Shown here piece after piece: positions 13,945-24,761 of a DNA stretch of 64,000 bases. Numbering within the stretch: the first letter of the stretch is position 1; each line of letters begins with the position of its first letter. The notes under the pieces are model-generated. The model was not told the origin of the DNA. It saw nothing but the letters and a program-made list of their open reading frames with translations, and searched no databases. The stretch spans positions 31,263,501 through 31,327,500 of the forward strand of contig NC_092568.1 in NCBI RefSeq assembly GCF_037975245.1. The letters run 5' to 3'. The translations under genes and the position numbers were made by a program. The stretch comes from Apostichopus japonicus (taxonomy: Eukaryota > Echinodermata > Holothuroidea > Aspidochirotida > Stichopodidae).

Positions 13945-14096
13945 TTATGCACATCTGCCGTTGTAGGCGATTTCAAGATTTGGGTCATCGCAGAGCTTGG
14001 CCCAGTCGAAGAAGCATTGGTTGTTGTAGGTGACGTCATTGGTGCCACAGACAGGTCTCAAGGTTCTGAAGCAACGTCCGCGTCTGTTACAGTCGG
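13945..14096 (-). CDS. Kazal-type inhibitor, exon 3 (terminal)
   Basis: Encodes a complete Kazal domain with six cysteines. The loop is CFRTLRPVC, followed by CGTNDVTYNNQC (the Kazal tyrosine in the DVTYNNQC block), then WAKLC and a final NGRC before the stop. Kazal domains inhibit serine proteases by substrate-like binding of the loop after the second cysteine. The P1 residue, second after that cysteine, is Arg, which predicts trypsin-like targets. The exon enters in phase 1 after a TTCTTCAATCAG acceptor and ends with TAA at 13947-13945. Together with exons at 16516-16608 and 16950-17025 it gives a 321-nt frame (106 residues), a normal size for a secreted single-Kazal inhibitor. Confidence 0.85.
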
Positions 14097-14145
14097 CTGA
14101 TTGAAGAAATAAATAGGTGATTAACAACACGAGGTGTCTCTAACA

Positions 14146-14518
14146 CAAGGGCGGCGGAAGCACTTTTAATCTGGGAGTTTTCTTTCGAGACAAAATGAGG
14201 TGAAATCATTATAAAGTCCAAGTCTCTGCACACGCAATCGATGCATGCATGAAAGCAAATGAACTATGTCAAAATACGAAAGGATGGGGTAGGTTATGGG
14301 ATATTAAAACTATACTCAGTCATCATTCATAGTAGGCTATAAGTTTGACCCACAGAAATTCATTAATAGTTCTAAATTAGGATTAGATCCCTTACTGAAA
14401 TATCGCTGACCTAATAAGGTGATCAAGAGTACAATTGTTATGTAGAAAAGGGGCACATTTTTAACCTGAGGAAAAGTGGGGGCACGTGCCCCTGTGCCCC
14501 CCGATTCCGCCGCCCTTG
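14146..14518. mobile_element. hAT-type MITE in Kazal-gene intron 2
   Basis: A 373-bp element with a perfect 14-bp terminal inverted repeat (CAAGGGCGGCGGAA at the left, its complement at the right). It is flanked by near-identical 8-bp direct repeats, CTCTAACA at 14138-14145 and CCCTAACA at 14519-14526. The 8-bp duplication indicates hAT superfamily; no transposase is present. It begins only about 50 bp upstream (in transcription) of the terminal Kazal exon acceptor. Confidence 0.8.
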
Positions 14519-14989
14519 CCCTAACATGTTGGATAATCAAACCTGGATGCATTACTGATGACAGGACACTTGGTAACAGTACTGCATGGCTTTATATTTA
14601 AATACGAACATATATGTATAGGATCACCGGGTTTAGACACACAGACCTAAGTAAGTAGCAAACCTTTTGCTGTGGGCCGCGAAAGTTATCCAGACGTCGA
14701 AAACTTTTTCATCATATTTTTAAATTTTGCCGACGCAGATCTCAATAGGGTGTTTCTATCCACATTGATAATTGCCTATCTTGTCCTTGGGGTTTCTTCT
14801 GGTATTTCTTAAAACTTTCAAATATTTGAATTCTGTTTAGTATTTACAATTTATTGAAAGAATTTTAAAGCCATGCATGTGTTGAAATCTCCTCTTGTTA
14901 TTCCGATACTCTCAATTTACAGATTATATTGAAGTTAACAGCGCTACACAATAATGATTAAGAACGGATAACTAGAAAGGGGGCAGTCG

Positions 14990-15665
14990 TTACGTTTTTG
15001 GTTTCCCGAAAGGGATAACTTTTAAGTCACTTTTACCGACCTTGCAAAATTGTGAAGGGCGCCGCGGATTGCAAAGCCAATGACTATAACGCGGAAAGTC
15101 GGTAATTACTATAACGGTTCGATTATCCCAACACGGCAGCATAAACAAATGCTGTTCTGAAAGCTGAATGCTTCGTTGGTACAAATCCTTTGGCCAATTC
15201 TAAAAAAGGTTCTAATATCGTTATAGGGTCTGAACTTTTTGTCAATGTTAGAAAAAAATTCAACAGGTAGAATAAAATTAACCAAGGAACATTAAAATTA
15301 TACTTGGTACTATTAAATTAGGCAATGCTGATATTATTATGTAGTTAACATGTCTATAAATGTTTAACGTTGTTGTGTTTGGGACATCAAGTGGTAACCC
15401 CTATACCATGTACAATTCATGTACCTGAAATCTTTGGCCTAGCACCATTATGTTGATAGGGGTAACGTAATCTGGCTTTAAGTAAAAACAAAAGTGGAAA
15501 TGTATCTATAATGAAAATAACTGCTTGCACGGCAGAAGACATATAAGGAACACACTTATTTTATTATATATTCTGAAATAAATTTTCTCGCTCGATTACT
15601 CAAACATGTATATTACTCACCAACCTTACACATTACGAGTAGAACTCCTATGACAAATCTTACGC
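14990..15665. repeat. Diverged duplicate of 34460-35370
   Basis: Direct-orientation similarity to 34460-35370 over several blocks: TTTAAGTCACTTTTA near the start, CAACACGG with ATAAACAAA, TGTAGTTAACATGTCT, CACCATTATGTTGATAGGGG, and GCTTGCACGGCAGA with GACATATAAGGA. The partner copy has extra sequence in the middle (about 34772-35035) that carries a tRNA-like segment and a candidate small exon. It lies in intron 2 of the Kazal gene, and no coding frame is shared. It could be an old segmental duplication or an unclassified interspersed repeat. Confidence 0.65.
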
Positions 15666-15669
15666 GGTA

Positions 15670-16500
15670 CAGATATAGGACCCTTGCAATGTCATCTTTG
15701 AATTAATCAGGTCACATATCCGGAGTCTATGCATGCTTAGTTCTTTAATGGCGCCCTAATTACCTTTCGGGGAAACATTTCATACTGAAGTTTGAATTCT
15801 TTCGTTAATTCATATGTCTGTCTGCAGAAAGCTAGTGTTCCATTTTTTTTTGGGGGGGGGAGGGGGGCAGGGGGTGGCGAGGGGTAGTTTTGCATTCGTG
15901 TCATCGCACGCTTGGTAGGCAAATGTAGTTTACTTTCACATTGTTTACATGCGATGGGATGGGAAATTTGACCAAATGTTTTTTTTTATAGTTTTATTAA
16001 TTTTCATGTTAGCCTGTTTTTTGCAGTCCTTTACCTAAATTTATAGTGAATACATTTGCTAGCAACGATAAGACCAGAATAGACCTAGTGCTTCTTCGAT
16101 AGATATTAAGCAGTGGCATAAGAAGCTATATCAAAGCTGAGGAAGCAGAGAAGAATGTTATTTTTGTATAGATGCTACGGTGCTTCAGAAGAGACTTTTG
16201 ATCTTTTGAAAATTGTGATTATGTTTGTCAAATTTGTGTTACTTAATCTTAACTATACGAAGTGCTGCTATTCACGTTTGGTTGAAATTTCGAGTGAAGA
16301 ATAAAGAAGAAGAAAATTATACTTATTTTGAGGCATGAAACGAACAATCGGTCATGTGATTACCTTGCAATCCTACTGAGGAGTGCATCCCTAAAGGTGA
16401 GAAAGTGATTGGCAGAAATACGCTCCTGCTCCACTGCTCCACTCCCCAGTTCCTAAGCCTATGTTAAAGATAAAGCTGTCTCGACAGTGGAAATATGGTA
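15670..16500. other. No gene recognised (Kazal-gene intron)
   Basis: Intronic sequence. A T-run followed by a G-rich run lies at about 15842-15880. No exon candidate with good splice sites was found. Confidence 0.5.
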
Positions 16501-16515
16501 TACATTTCCGGTTAC

Positions 16516-16608
16516 CGTGGCACTGGACGTAACATCCATAGCCAAGTAGATTAGGGCCATCAGCATGTACAGGGTGAGAATGTCGAGAATAGAAGGGACG
16601 TTCGGGAA
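16516..16608 (-). CDS. Kazal-type inhibitor gene, exon 2 (candidate)
   Basis: A 93-nt phase 1-1 exon between a TTTCAG acceptor and a G|GTAACC donor, in frame with both neighbours. It encodes 31 residues, Ser/His/Pro-rich at first, ending in a two-cysteine stretch LLGYGCYVQCH. I do not recognise the module. It adds two cysteines ahead of the six-cysteine Kazal core. Because it is symmetric it could be skipped without a frame change, so it may be alternatively used. The donor is not a strong consensus; no transcript evidence is available. Confidence 0.5.
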
Positions 16609-16730
16609 CTGAAATTGTTAGAATTCTTCCCCAGCTAACCTTAAAACCAAGTTATTATTAAATCATATATATCATACATATAGACTTATATAAATATGAC
16701 ACGTTTACAATAATGTGTAAAAGTAAGTTG

Positions 16731-16769
16731 GCCTGACGTTTCGATCCAAGCAGGATCTTCTTCAAAGGC
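16731..16769 (-). ncRNA. Hammerhead-like motif, degenerate
   Basis: On the minus strand (39 nt) the order matches a minimal hammerhead. A 4-bp stem I (GCCT ... AGGC) encloses a core TTGAAGA plus one extra A, where the consensus is CUGANGA. Stem II is GATCC-TGCTT-GGATC, then GAA, a self-complementary ACGT in the stem III position, and the cleavage-site base C (GUC context). The first core base is U instead of C and one A is inserted, so activity is doubtful in this copy. The ACGT stem III would only pair in a dimer. It lies about 180 nt inside intron 1 of the Kazal gene, on the gene strand. Confidence 0.45.
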
Positions 16770-16875
16770 TAAATCATAAGTAACAGTAACATAAGGGACA
16801 AAACACGCACAGAATACAGACAGGTTAATGAGCATGGTGAACACAAAGAGATATATGTAAGGGGATTAGTAGAAT

Positions 16876-16918
16876 ATACATAGAATATACATAGAATATA
16901 CATAGAATATAACATAGA
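16876..16918. repeat. 11-bp tandem repeat
   Basis: About four copies of AGAATATACAT, the last imperfect, in intron 1 of the Kazal gene. Confidence 0.8.
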
Positions 16919-16949
16919 ACGGCAGTTTACACCACAGGGAATGACTTAC

Positions 16950-17025
16950 CGTCTTCTCCAAGACTCTGAGTAAGCGCCACCGACAGCACTGACAGCAAGA
17001 GCACGACAGTTAGTACAAGCTTCAT
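16950..17025 (-). CDS. Kazal-type inhibitor gene, exon 1 (signal peptide)
   Basis: Starts at ATG 17025-17023 and encodes MKLVLTVVLLLSVLSVALTQ followed by a short acidic stretch. This is a classic signal peptide with a Lys-2 n-region, Leu/Val core and a likely cleavage after the Ala/Thr region. It ends in phase 1 at a G|GTAAGT donor. A TATATATATA run lies just upstream of the ATG (17030-17040). It opens the gene that ends with the Kazal exon at 13945. Confidence 0.8.
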
Positions 17026-17040
17026 CTTTATATATATATA

Positions 17041-18500
17041 TTGACTGTTAAATGAAGTGATTTGCAGCGTCGTTCATTCGCTATATTAATTAATTAAAGA
17101 CTTCACAATAATAATACTCATAGCAAATCATCTGGTTTTAGTTTTAAACCTTGAAAGGTGTATCAAAATTATGCATTATATGGTGTGAAGTTGTTGACGG
17201 ATATAACAGCCATCTGTATTACGTTTCGAGGACATCAGATTAGGCTATGTGTTACATTATGATCTATCAGGTATTTACGTTTACACGCTAAAGCAATGTA
17301 GTATACGTTCATAGATATACTGGTAGAGCAAATGGCGTTGTCGTGTATTGTGTAAGAGTGTGTCGAGGGGGGGGGGTGGGTGCGATGAGGATGGGGAGGC
17401 AGGAACTGCATATGGACCAACATAAAACCAGACACTGAACTGATTGATACTGACCCCCCTCCCCCTCCCTCCCCATCCCACCCTTGCAGTGAAAATATAG
17501 AGGGTTATTAATAACAATTAGAGGACTATGCCAGTGGTAGGCTAAATGATAGTTAAAATAGAAGGCTTATATCTGATTTATTGCAAAGTCTTGCACTTAA
17601 AGGGTGTGAAGACTCGCGCAAAAAGAAACGTCTAATTTCGGTAATCTGACCTAGTTTCGAATGAGGTGTAACAGAAGTGTTAGACACACCATCGATACAC
17701 ACACAGCTTGCTACCGTCGGTAATTAGACATTAGTGTACAGTCAGTACATACAGCAATTATACGATCAATACCCACAGCACAGTGTATGAACGATACAGC
17801 GATGGACATCTCAGGTCCAGCTAAAGATAACAAGGTATCACGTTTCATTACTGTCTGCATTTTGTAGTGACACGAACAAAACGTCACTAGCAAGCAACAG
17901 AAAGTTAACTTTTACAGATGGGCGAGTCTTCAATGCCTTTAATATTCTACCTTTGCCAGATAATTTATAACTCGTTAGTCCTACAGGGTATGGATTACAA
18001 TGGACGTTTTGCTATGCCATCATGGAACTTTCTTCTCTCTGTAAGTAAAAACAAGGGACTATTCGTTTCCAAAAAACGGTATTAAAAATTGTAAAAGAAA
18101 CAAGCGGAATTTGGATTATTTGTTATGGAAAGTTTCGTTCAAGTGATGTCATTATCGGTCGTAGAATGAAATTGACCAAATAAATATGCTTCAATTGATT
18201 AATTTCACCAGTGAAAAAGTGTTCTGCCAACATCATCTGCTAATCACCTTCCCAAGGACTTGACATTTTACCTTTCAGTGTCATTTCGTAGAAAAAACGA
18301 ATAAAAAATCAATGATATTAATTAAACTTATTACTTAAACTATCACGGAAAATATAAGCGACACAATGGGGGACGTGAACAAGTTGTTTTTATAACACAC
18401 GCAACATCAGCCCTGTGTATGCGTAGTAGGACAAGACTTCTGAGGTGCTATACAAATTAGTCTTTTGCAGAATCATTTTTACAAATTAGTAGAGTGAAGT
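17041..18500. other. No gene recognised
   Basis: Presumed 5' flank of the Kazal gene. It contains a G-run near 17366-17378 and a C-rich/CT-rich patch at about 17455-17480. No supported exon was found. Confidence 0.5.
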
Positions 18501-18502
18501 AA

Positions 18503-19332
18503 TTATTATTATTATTACCCCGTTATTTATATAGCGCATAATCCTAAAGTTCTATGCGCTTTACTGGTCATTGGTAACTTGTCACACATACACACCAAAG
18601 TGTGCACAATTCAAACAATCTCTCCTGGGGCACCACAGTGCCCCAGGAGAGATTGTTTGAATTCCCATAGGGTGCAGCCACAAACCGGCGCACGCAACTA
18701 TATTTACAAGTCACCTCGCAAGTCCCCATTTATACACCTGGGTGAAGAGAGGCAATGGAGATAAAGTGCCTTGCCCAAGGACACAACGCAATGATCTGGC
18801 CAGGGCTCGAACCTGTAATCCTTAGATCACAAGTCCACTGCCTTAACCACTTGACCACAACGCCCTCAAAGACAAACTCATAAGACAAATAAACAATTTA
18901 CCCTATTCTTACTGTATATGTGCTATTTCATACGCACGTATCGGATACTGATGTGAGTCTTTAAAAATTAAGCACACTGCGAATATCAGAACAAAAACAT
19001 ATGTACGAAAATTAGCTGGGTCTTTCAGCTATATTTGAAGAAGTGAAAGCATTAAAGACTGCTTCATGAAGTTCTCTTAAAATGGCAATGGCGTACACAC
19101 GTCAGAAGCAAAGGGGTTCCATTCCACCGCTGTGACTCCCCTTTACTCACTGCATGCCTCGCCCGGCATACTCATCACCTTTAAACAGTTCAAGCAGTTT
19201 GAACTAGAAACAAAAAAAGGCCCATGTAGAGTGCCAGTACATGGATCCGTTAATAATCTCCCACCCCAGCACCGTCCATCCTCATGATAAGTTACAGCTT
19301 ATATAAACACACCAGTAAAATATCGATCAACC
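18503..19332 (-). mobile_element. tRNA-derived SINE plus flank, inverted copy 2
   Basis: Reverse-complement copy of 2103-2880: the tRNA-like head lies at about 18800-18865, with the B-box and A-box on the minus strand. This copy keeps a longer 3' tail (about 18503-18563) with a GCGC(A)TATATAAATAACGGGG-type motif and an ATT trinucleotide run, which copy 1 lacks. Its body contains a perfect 23-bp hairpin at 18611-18660 that replaces sequence present in copy 1. Confidence 0.75.
18611..18660. repeat. Perfect 23-bp inverted repeat, 4-nt loop
   Basis: The arms TCAAACAATCTCTCC.. and ..GGAGAGATTGTTTGA are fully complementary over 23 bp around a CACA loop. The related SINE copy at about 2788-2840 has no such hairpin; there the sequence runs on into an ACGTGTTCCC-type stretch. 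Confidence 0.9.
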
Positions 19333-19339
19333 TGTATTA

Positions 19340-22300
19340 ATTCCAATTGAGAGGGAGCAGACTTGGCCTCCTATTTGAAATTTTACTTCGTCATGTCAAC
19401 CCTTCACAATATTTCTCAGCCCATTTTAAGTGTGTGTGTGTGGGGGAGGGGGGGGGGTGGTCCAAGCTATATAGTTGCTTCGTGTGGTTCATTTTTAGCC
19501 AACGGATCACAACTACACCAGTCATGTTTTCGCATGCATAATTGAATGAGTGTCAACATGCCCGTGCCATATAGTAACTCTTATTTGATTAACATTATAG
19601 TTTGTTCCAGTTGATGAGCAAATTCACTTCCAAATGCATGCTTTCAATCAATATATTGCTTTCACGCATGACACGTACTATGAACATTGCATTCGAACTG
19701 CATGCTTCGTGGAAACTATATATGCACTCTACGTGAACCGGTCTGAATAGTGTTGCTTGGGTTAATTCATTATTCAGGAATGCATACTCAGTTAAAAATA
19801 GAAAACAAGCGGGCAATCCACGAAGTTGCATGTTTCATCGCCAGCAAATCGTTTAGGAGGAGTTTTTGACATTAAATTGAGCTAAAAATATACATTAACC
19901 ACATATTTGATTGTACTAAATATTTCCATTATGCCTGTGAACATTTAATGTATCCCCTTGGAGTTATTGCAAATAACAACAACTAAATTTGACCTTTGAA
20001 CTCTACATCATTCACCTGAATTAACAGAGTACAAAATGAATAAAAGTTCGTTTCATGCACCGCATAATCCGTGGATATTTTTCTTTTCTGGAACTATCGA
20101 AGGTGGAACGAAATATTCGTATATTTCGAGCTTAAACCTCATCCATATATCGTAATACATATAAGACACTATTGTACATTTAAATCTTTCAAAGAAATTA
20201 TTGTTCATTTCCTGTGTGTAGAGATGATAAAAAAAAACACACACACACATTGTAAGCTTATTGTACATTGAAGTATGCTCATCCATTGTGCTAATGTGAG
20301 GAAGAGTTTGGGAGGTTTCGTTGAAATTGCGCAATTCATTACTGGTTGAGATGTAACTAGTCAGGTGGCGCACTTTGCTGAGCTGTGGACAGGTTACTCG
20401 GTGTTCCAGGTTCGAATCCGTCTGAAGTTGGTTTAAGTTATACTTCTTTCCCCTTTCGAAAACTCCTCTATGAAGTTTGTATATATTACTGTAACTCAAA
20501 CATATATCTTACTATCTGACGTGATGGACAATGTGATAGAGACTGGTGAAAAACCCACGTCTGGCTGGCTGGCTGTGTAAAGCGTGCTAGGGTTCAACTC
20601 ACACTGGAGTTCATAGTAACGCTCCAGTTGTGGTATGGCACATTTTGTGGCCTAGGACCCCGTGTCCATATCTACCTTGATGTCGCAAGAGAACCCGAGA
20701 GGAGGCGAATAGGGTCGGTCAATCGACTGCAGAAGCGTTCTAGGTGGGGTGCGTGAATCCTTGCCGATATACAGAGGCTCTATGACCACTATTTGCGACC
20801 GGCATGTGTGCAGCCACCGTCCACTGAATACGCGTCCTAATGAGACGCTATTCGCCTTATTTTGAATGTATGGATGCTTTTATGAGACATAACAGTAATA
20901 TCAATACAAAATAGACTTTTAAACCAGCGCTATTATTTATGATGAAGTGTCTGTTTTCGTTGATTTTAATTTGATGCACTGAAAGTGGACTCAATGTGGA
21001 GTTCAATTGAAAGGCTTTATTTATTGAAGGCCCAAGCAAAAGCACTAAAACTTTCACTGGGAAGCCCAGGGTTCTCCAGGAAGCTAAACCAAATAGTTTA
21101 TTCGACAGAGGTGCGATAGTGAAATTATTTGACATACAATGGGGAACAATCACCGTCCCCATGCCCCCCCATGCCCCCAATCTCCCCCAAAGGGACAAGT
21201 AATTGTTTCGTTCAACATATATAATACCGGGATAATTCAAAGTTAAAGGCTTCTTTACTATTTGAGTTAACTCTATTAATCCATAAAATATATGAAGTAA
21301 AACGTTTATTGAGATTCCTTTATATCTCTCTCTTACAATAGTTTACTTTGAAGTTTTGAACAGAAAAGCTCTCTGTCGGTTATTTTAAAACATTTAGTGA
21401 AGATGTTTTAAACTGTTCTAAGTTTGCAGTCGACCTTTTGTTTAACACGTCAATGGTTAAACCTTGATATTGACAGAATGTCAGTGAGTTCTGTGCCATT
21501 GTATTACTTCTACAAGTCAATAGGCTTACATTCTGATGAACAATGAAAAGCTTCTTTACTGGTAGGTTAATTAATTGGCACTGCATGTTATAGCCAATAC
21601 TTAATGGCTCTAACACTCTTTGTCACAATTTTACTTTGACATTTTTTTACAAAACAATGTATAAATTGAGTGGCAGATGTTCATGTGCATTTATATTGAT
21701 CAATTTTTTTCTTGATTCCACTCACACAGTACAACCTTAATTCCTATTTAAGTCCGTAGATAAAAGTTTGTTTTGCCAAGGTGACTCTTATACTCATTAC
21801 GCCTTGCATTCTATTTACCGATTAAAAATATGGGAATCTAAATTATTAAACAAACAGTTTATTGATTAATTTTCTTATTTCTACCCTAAAATTAGAATAT
21901 ACCAAAATTGTGTAGGAGGTCACCGTACTATAGGCAATACACGTGCATATACATTATCATGAATTTGTCCATCTCATAGATTTCGTTGTTACTGGTTGAT
22001 ATACTTCTTTCAATTTTAAAATATTATCGACTCTTAATTTCCCAAAACACCCAAAGTCACGTTTAAAAATTCCACAAAGCGAAGACAGTTCAAGACGATC
22101 TCAGAACTATTGGTCAAATTTCGTTGATTTAGGCTGCAGAACAAATGCAAGAAAAAACAATCATTAATATATAAAGAAGGACTTGTTTCTTTGTCGTTTT
22201 AACAGACTTCAATCTGTTACTATGTGAGGTTACATATAAAAAAGCGAGCAACTACTAAAGGCAGAGTTAGGGCAGACAGGTAGAGTTGAATACCCGGATT

Positions 22301-22550
22301 AGGTACCGCGGTTTCTGGAAATACGATTAGATTGCTTTAATTTTAGTGCATATCGTTGTGGGAAATGCCATCCATTAAATATATAGATAAAAATCATTGT
22401 CAATGCACAGTGCCATACGAAACGGAACGGGGGTAGGGTGGCGGGGTGTAGATTCAGGCTCTTTTAACATAATTTGTTATAGGTTCATCTGACTACATTT
22501 TTATTATGAAGGCCATCTTCTTAATGTTAATTCTAACACTACGTGTTGTT
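19340..22550. other. No gene recognised; weak tRNA-like sequence
   Basis: Non-coding interval expected to hold the terminal exon of the VWC gene above it; I could not identify that exon. A weak tRNA-like segment with a GGTTCGAATCC B-box lies at about 20350-20425. A G-rich run occurs at 19441-19460 and an AC microsatellite at about 20236-20250. Confidence 0.45.
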
Positions 22551-22553
22551 TAC

Positions 22554-22655
22554 CTTGGAAAGGCCTGCATCTGGGGCAGCACTCTCCATCTGGAGTGAAT
22601 GTTTCATACCCTTCCTGGCAGATAACGAGGGCACAAAGGACTAGGCTGCAGTCAA
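22554..22655 (-). CDS. VWC-type module exon (gene B)
   Basis: A 102-nt phase 1-1 exon with a TTTTATCCAG acceptor and a CAAG|GTAAAC donor. It encodes a six-cysteine half-VWC module: DCSLVLC, VICQEGYETFTPDG, ECCPRC. It is the same size and pattern as the exons at 50588-50689, 52763-52864 and 58301-58402, implying descent from one duplicated module. VWC modules are extracellular and often bind growth factors or matrix; no specific partner can be deduced. The next downstream exon is not identified. Confidence 0.75.
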
Positions 22656-23405
22656 CTGGATAAAAGAATGTTATCTTAGAGTTATTACAATCTAAAAAAA
22701 ATACAATTTAAAAAAGAATAAGGAAAAATGAATTGGCATGATTCAGTCCATCGCAATACTTGCCATGCAGGAACCATGTGTCTATGTCATTTTGGTTGTA
22801 CTCGTGTTGCTTAATGCGTAAGAAGATTAAGGTTGGTTGACCGGGTGGGATTGGGGAGTGGGGGGGGGGTGTTGTGACTGCTAGGGATGGGTGTTGCTCT
22901 GAAGGATAACACTGACGTTTTTCTACATGTTTTTCTTTTCTTACTTCTCTTTTTGAAAGCCTACCAGTAGGGTGCCGGGTACAGTACTACAACTTGCTCA
23001 AGTGGATTTCTACGTATTCCTTCATTTGTACTGAAATTATAAAGAATGAATGTGAGTGAAAGTCGGTGGTTTGATGGGAATGGGAATGGGGGAGCTGTAG
23101 CTTAGTTGGTTTCCGAAAAGGTTGTCAAACAGGTTATGAGTAAACGGTGGAGGGACGAGAGGGGAGTGGAGAGGAGGAAAGAAGTTAAATATGATAAATC
23201 CAACTGAGTAAAGTGAAGAGCCATTCGGACGTTTCTATATGAGGTTATATGCCCGTTTTTCACCACTTCATATTTTATTGAAAGAGGATATATTGCGTCA
23301 TTTATAGTACCCAATCAATACACAATTCCAAGTCTGCGACGGATTTACGATACTAACTCCATGCACTGTAACTATATAGTTACCTTATCTTTACATGTCG
23401 GTTAC

Positions 23406-23522
23406 CTTTTGTTCGCCTACATCTCAAGGGACAACATTGACCCGGCGGAGTGAATTGTTCAAATCCTGGTGGGCAACTGAGGCTAGAGCAACGGACCAAG
23501 CTGCACACAACTCGTCGTCGTT
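23406..23522 (-). CDS. VWC-like module exon (gene B)
   Basis: A 117-nt phase 1-1 exon, acceptor ..GTACCAG, donor AAAG|GTAACC. It encodes a basic start (RRR) then the cysteine pattern CSLVRC, SLSCPPGFEQF, QCCPLRC. It belongs to the six-cysteine CC-x2-3-C module family of this gene. It is frame-compatible with the exons on both sides. Confidence 0.75.
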
Positions 23523-23774
23523 CTGGTACAAGTAAAAAAAAAAACAGATGACTAGTATATAGGTCCAGAAATACCTGAATATGGCACACTGCTGAAAATG
23601 ACAATATTACATCAGCTTATCGGTAATCAGTATATACTGTGTAATAATTCTTTGTCAACTCTTCATGTAGCATAAACATAAGGAACATGCATATGTTCTA
23701 TTTCGTTTGTGCTTGTCTCTTGGCTTGGCAACTTTCGACTTTCCAACATCAAGATATTAATGCGTGTTACTTAC

Positions 23775-23888
23775 GGATGTTATGACTGCACATAGGGCAA
23801 CATTTTCCCTCGGGCGAACCTCCTTCATATATTTGATGGCAATACGGGGGGTTACATTGAACTCGGCTGCAGGCAAATGGTCCGTCTC
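23775..23888 (-). CDS. VWC-like module exon (gene B)
   Basis: A 114-nt phase 1-1 exon, acceptor TAAATCAG, donor C|GTAAGT. It encodes ACSRVQCNPPYC then GGSPEGKCCPMC, the same six-cysteine half-VWC pattern. It is the first module after the signal-peptide exon at 24860-24923 and stays in frame with it. Confidence 0.75.
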
Positions 23889-24666
23889 CTGATTTAATCA
23901 ACAGAATAATATATTGTGTAGTAAAGAAGGCTTTTTACCAGCATGTGATTATTATTAATAAATTTAATCTGATATAAATTTAGTTCTCATTCCTCTATAC
24001 CTTCACCATTATTTGTTTTTATCCATGCCAAGCCGTTGTTGTACGCGGCAGCTAATAACAGCTCCATGCATGGCTTAAGTAGGCCTATAGGGTTCATAGT
24101 ACTGCTTTCGATTCTCTATATGGAACAGCCGGTGATATGGTGAGTAAAGAAGACAAGAATTTATCTTGTTTCCGTGTTTAAAACGCCTACCATAAGGTCA
24201 TGTGATGTCGAATCTTATAACGACTAAAACATGGATTGACCTGAACACAACTAACTACACTGCTTCCGAGATTCATAGAAAGTCTGTAATTTATATAGAA
24301 ACAGAACGATTGTCATTAGACATAAATGTGCTTTGTTTTTGAATCTGAAACTCTTACTAATGTTCATTAAGAATCGTTTCACACCTATGCCCGTCATGAC
24401 CATCGAAATATCCTTCACAATGCCCTCTCCTTAAGGGGACTTATATGTATTGGCTGAACCATATTCCAATCTATGATGAAACAGGGTGCTCCTTCGTGTA
24501 TACCGTCCCAAACTTCAGGTAGATGAAATTTGAGCGGACCGACAAACATAATCTGTTTATTTAGCCATAAAAACACTGTTTACTACAATCAAAGCTATAC
24601 TGAAAGTGTATAAACAATCATATAGTGATATATATTGAGGACAATGTCGTACAAATCAATCAATAC

Positions 24667-24682
24667 ATATATATATATATAT
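24667..24682. repeat. Short TA microsatellite
   Basis: An (AT)n run in intron 1 of gene B, adjacent to the hammerhead-like motif. Confidence 0.8.
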
Positions 24683-24715
24683 GTTGATACTAGATGAGAC
24701 TAGTGGAACACTAGT

Positions 24716-24761
24716 AGTTGTAACTCGGAGTTTCACGCGTTATAGCGATCGTCAGACAACT
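24716..24761 (-). ncRNA. Minimal type I hammerhead ribozyme-like motif
   Basis: On the minus strand the 46 nt fit the hammerhead plan position by position. Stem I 5' strand is AGTTGT, the core CTGACGA matches CUGANGA, and stem II is CGC/GCG with a TATAAC loop. Then come GAA, a very short stem III (ACT-CCG-AGT), the cleavage-site T, and the stem I 3' strand ACAACT fully complementary to the 5' strand. The weak point is stem II: the closing 10.1-11.1 pair is T.T instead of G-C, which should lower activity. Short stem III hammerheads are known from Penelope-like elements and retrozymes. It lies about 100 nt inside intron 1 of gene B, on the gene strand. Confidence 0.6.

Noticed and set aside
20640-20850. 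GC-richer patch with partly open Arg-rich frame
   Set aside because: Interrupted by stops and without a motif I can name; may be a repeat fragment but unsupported.
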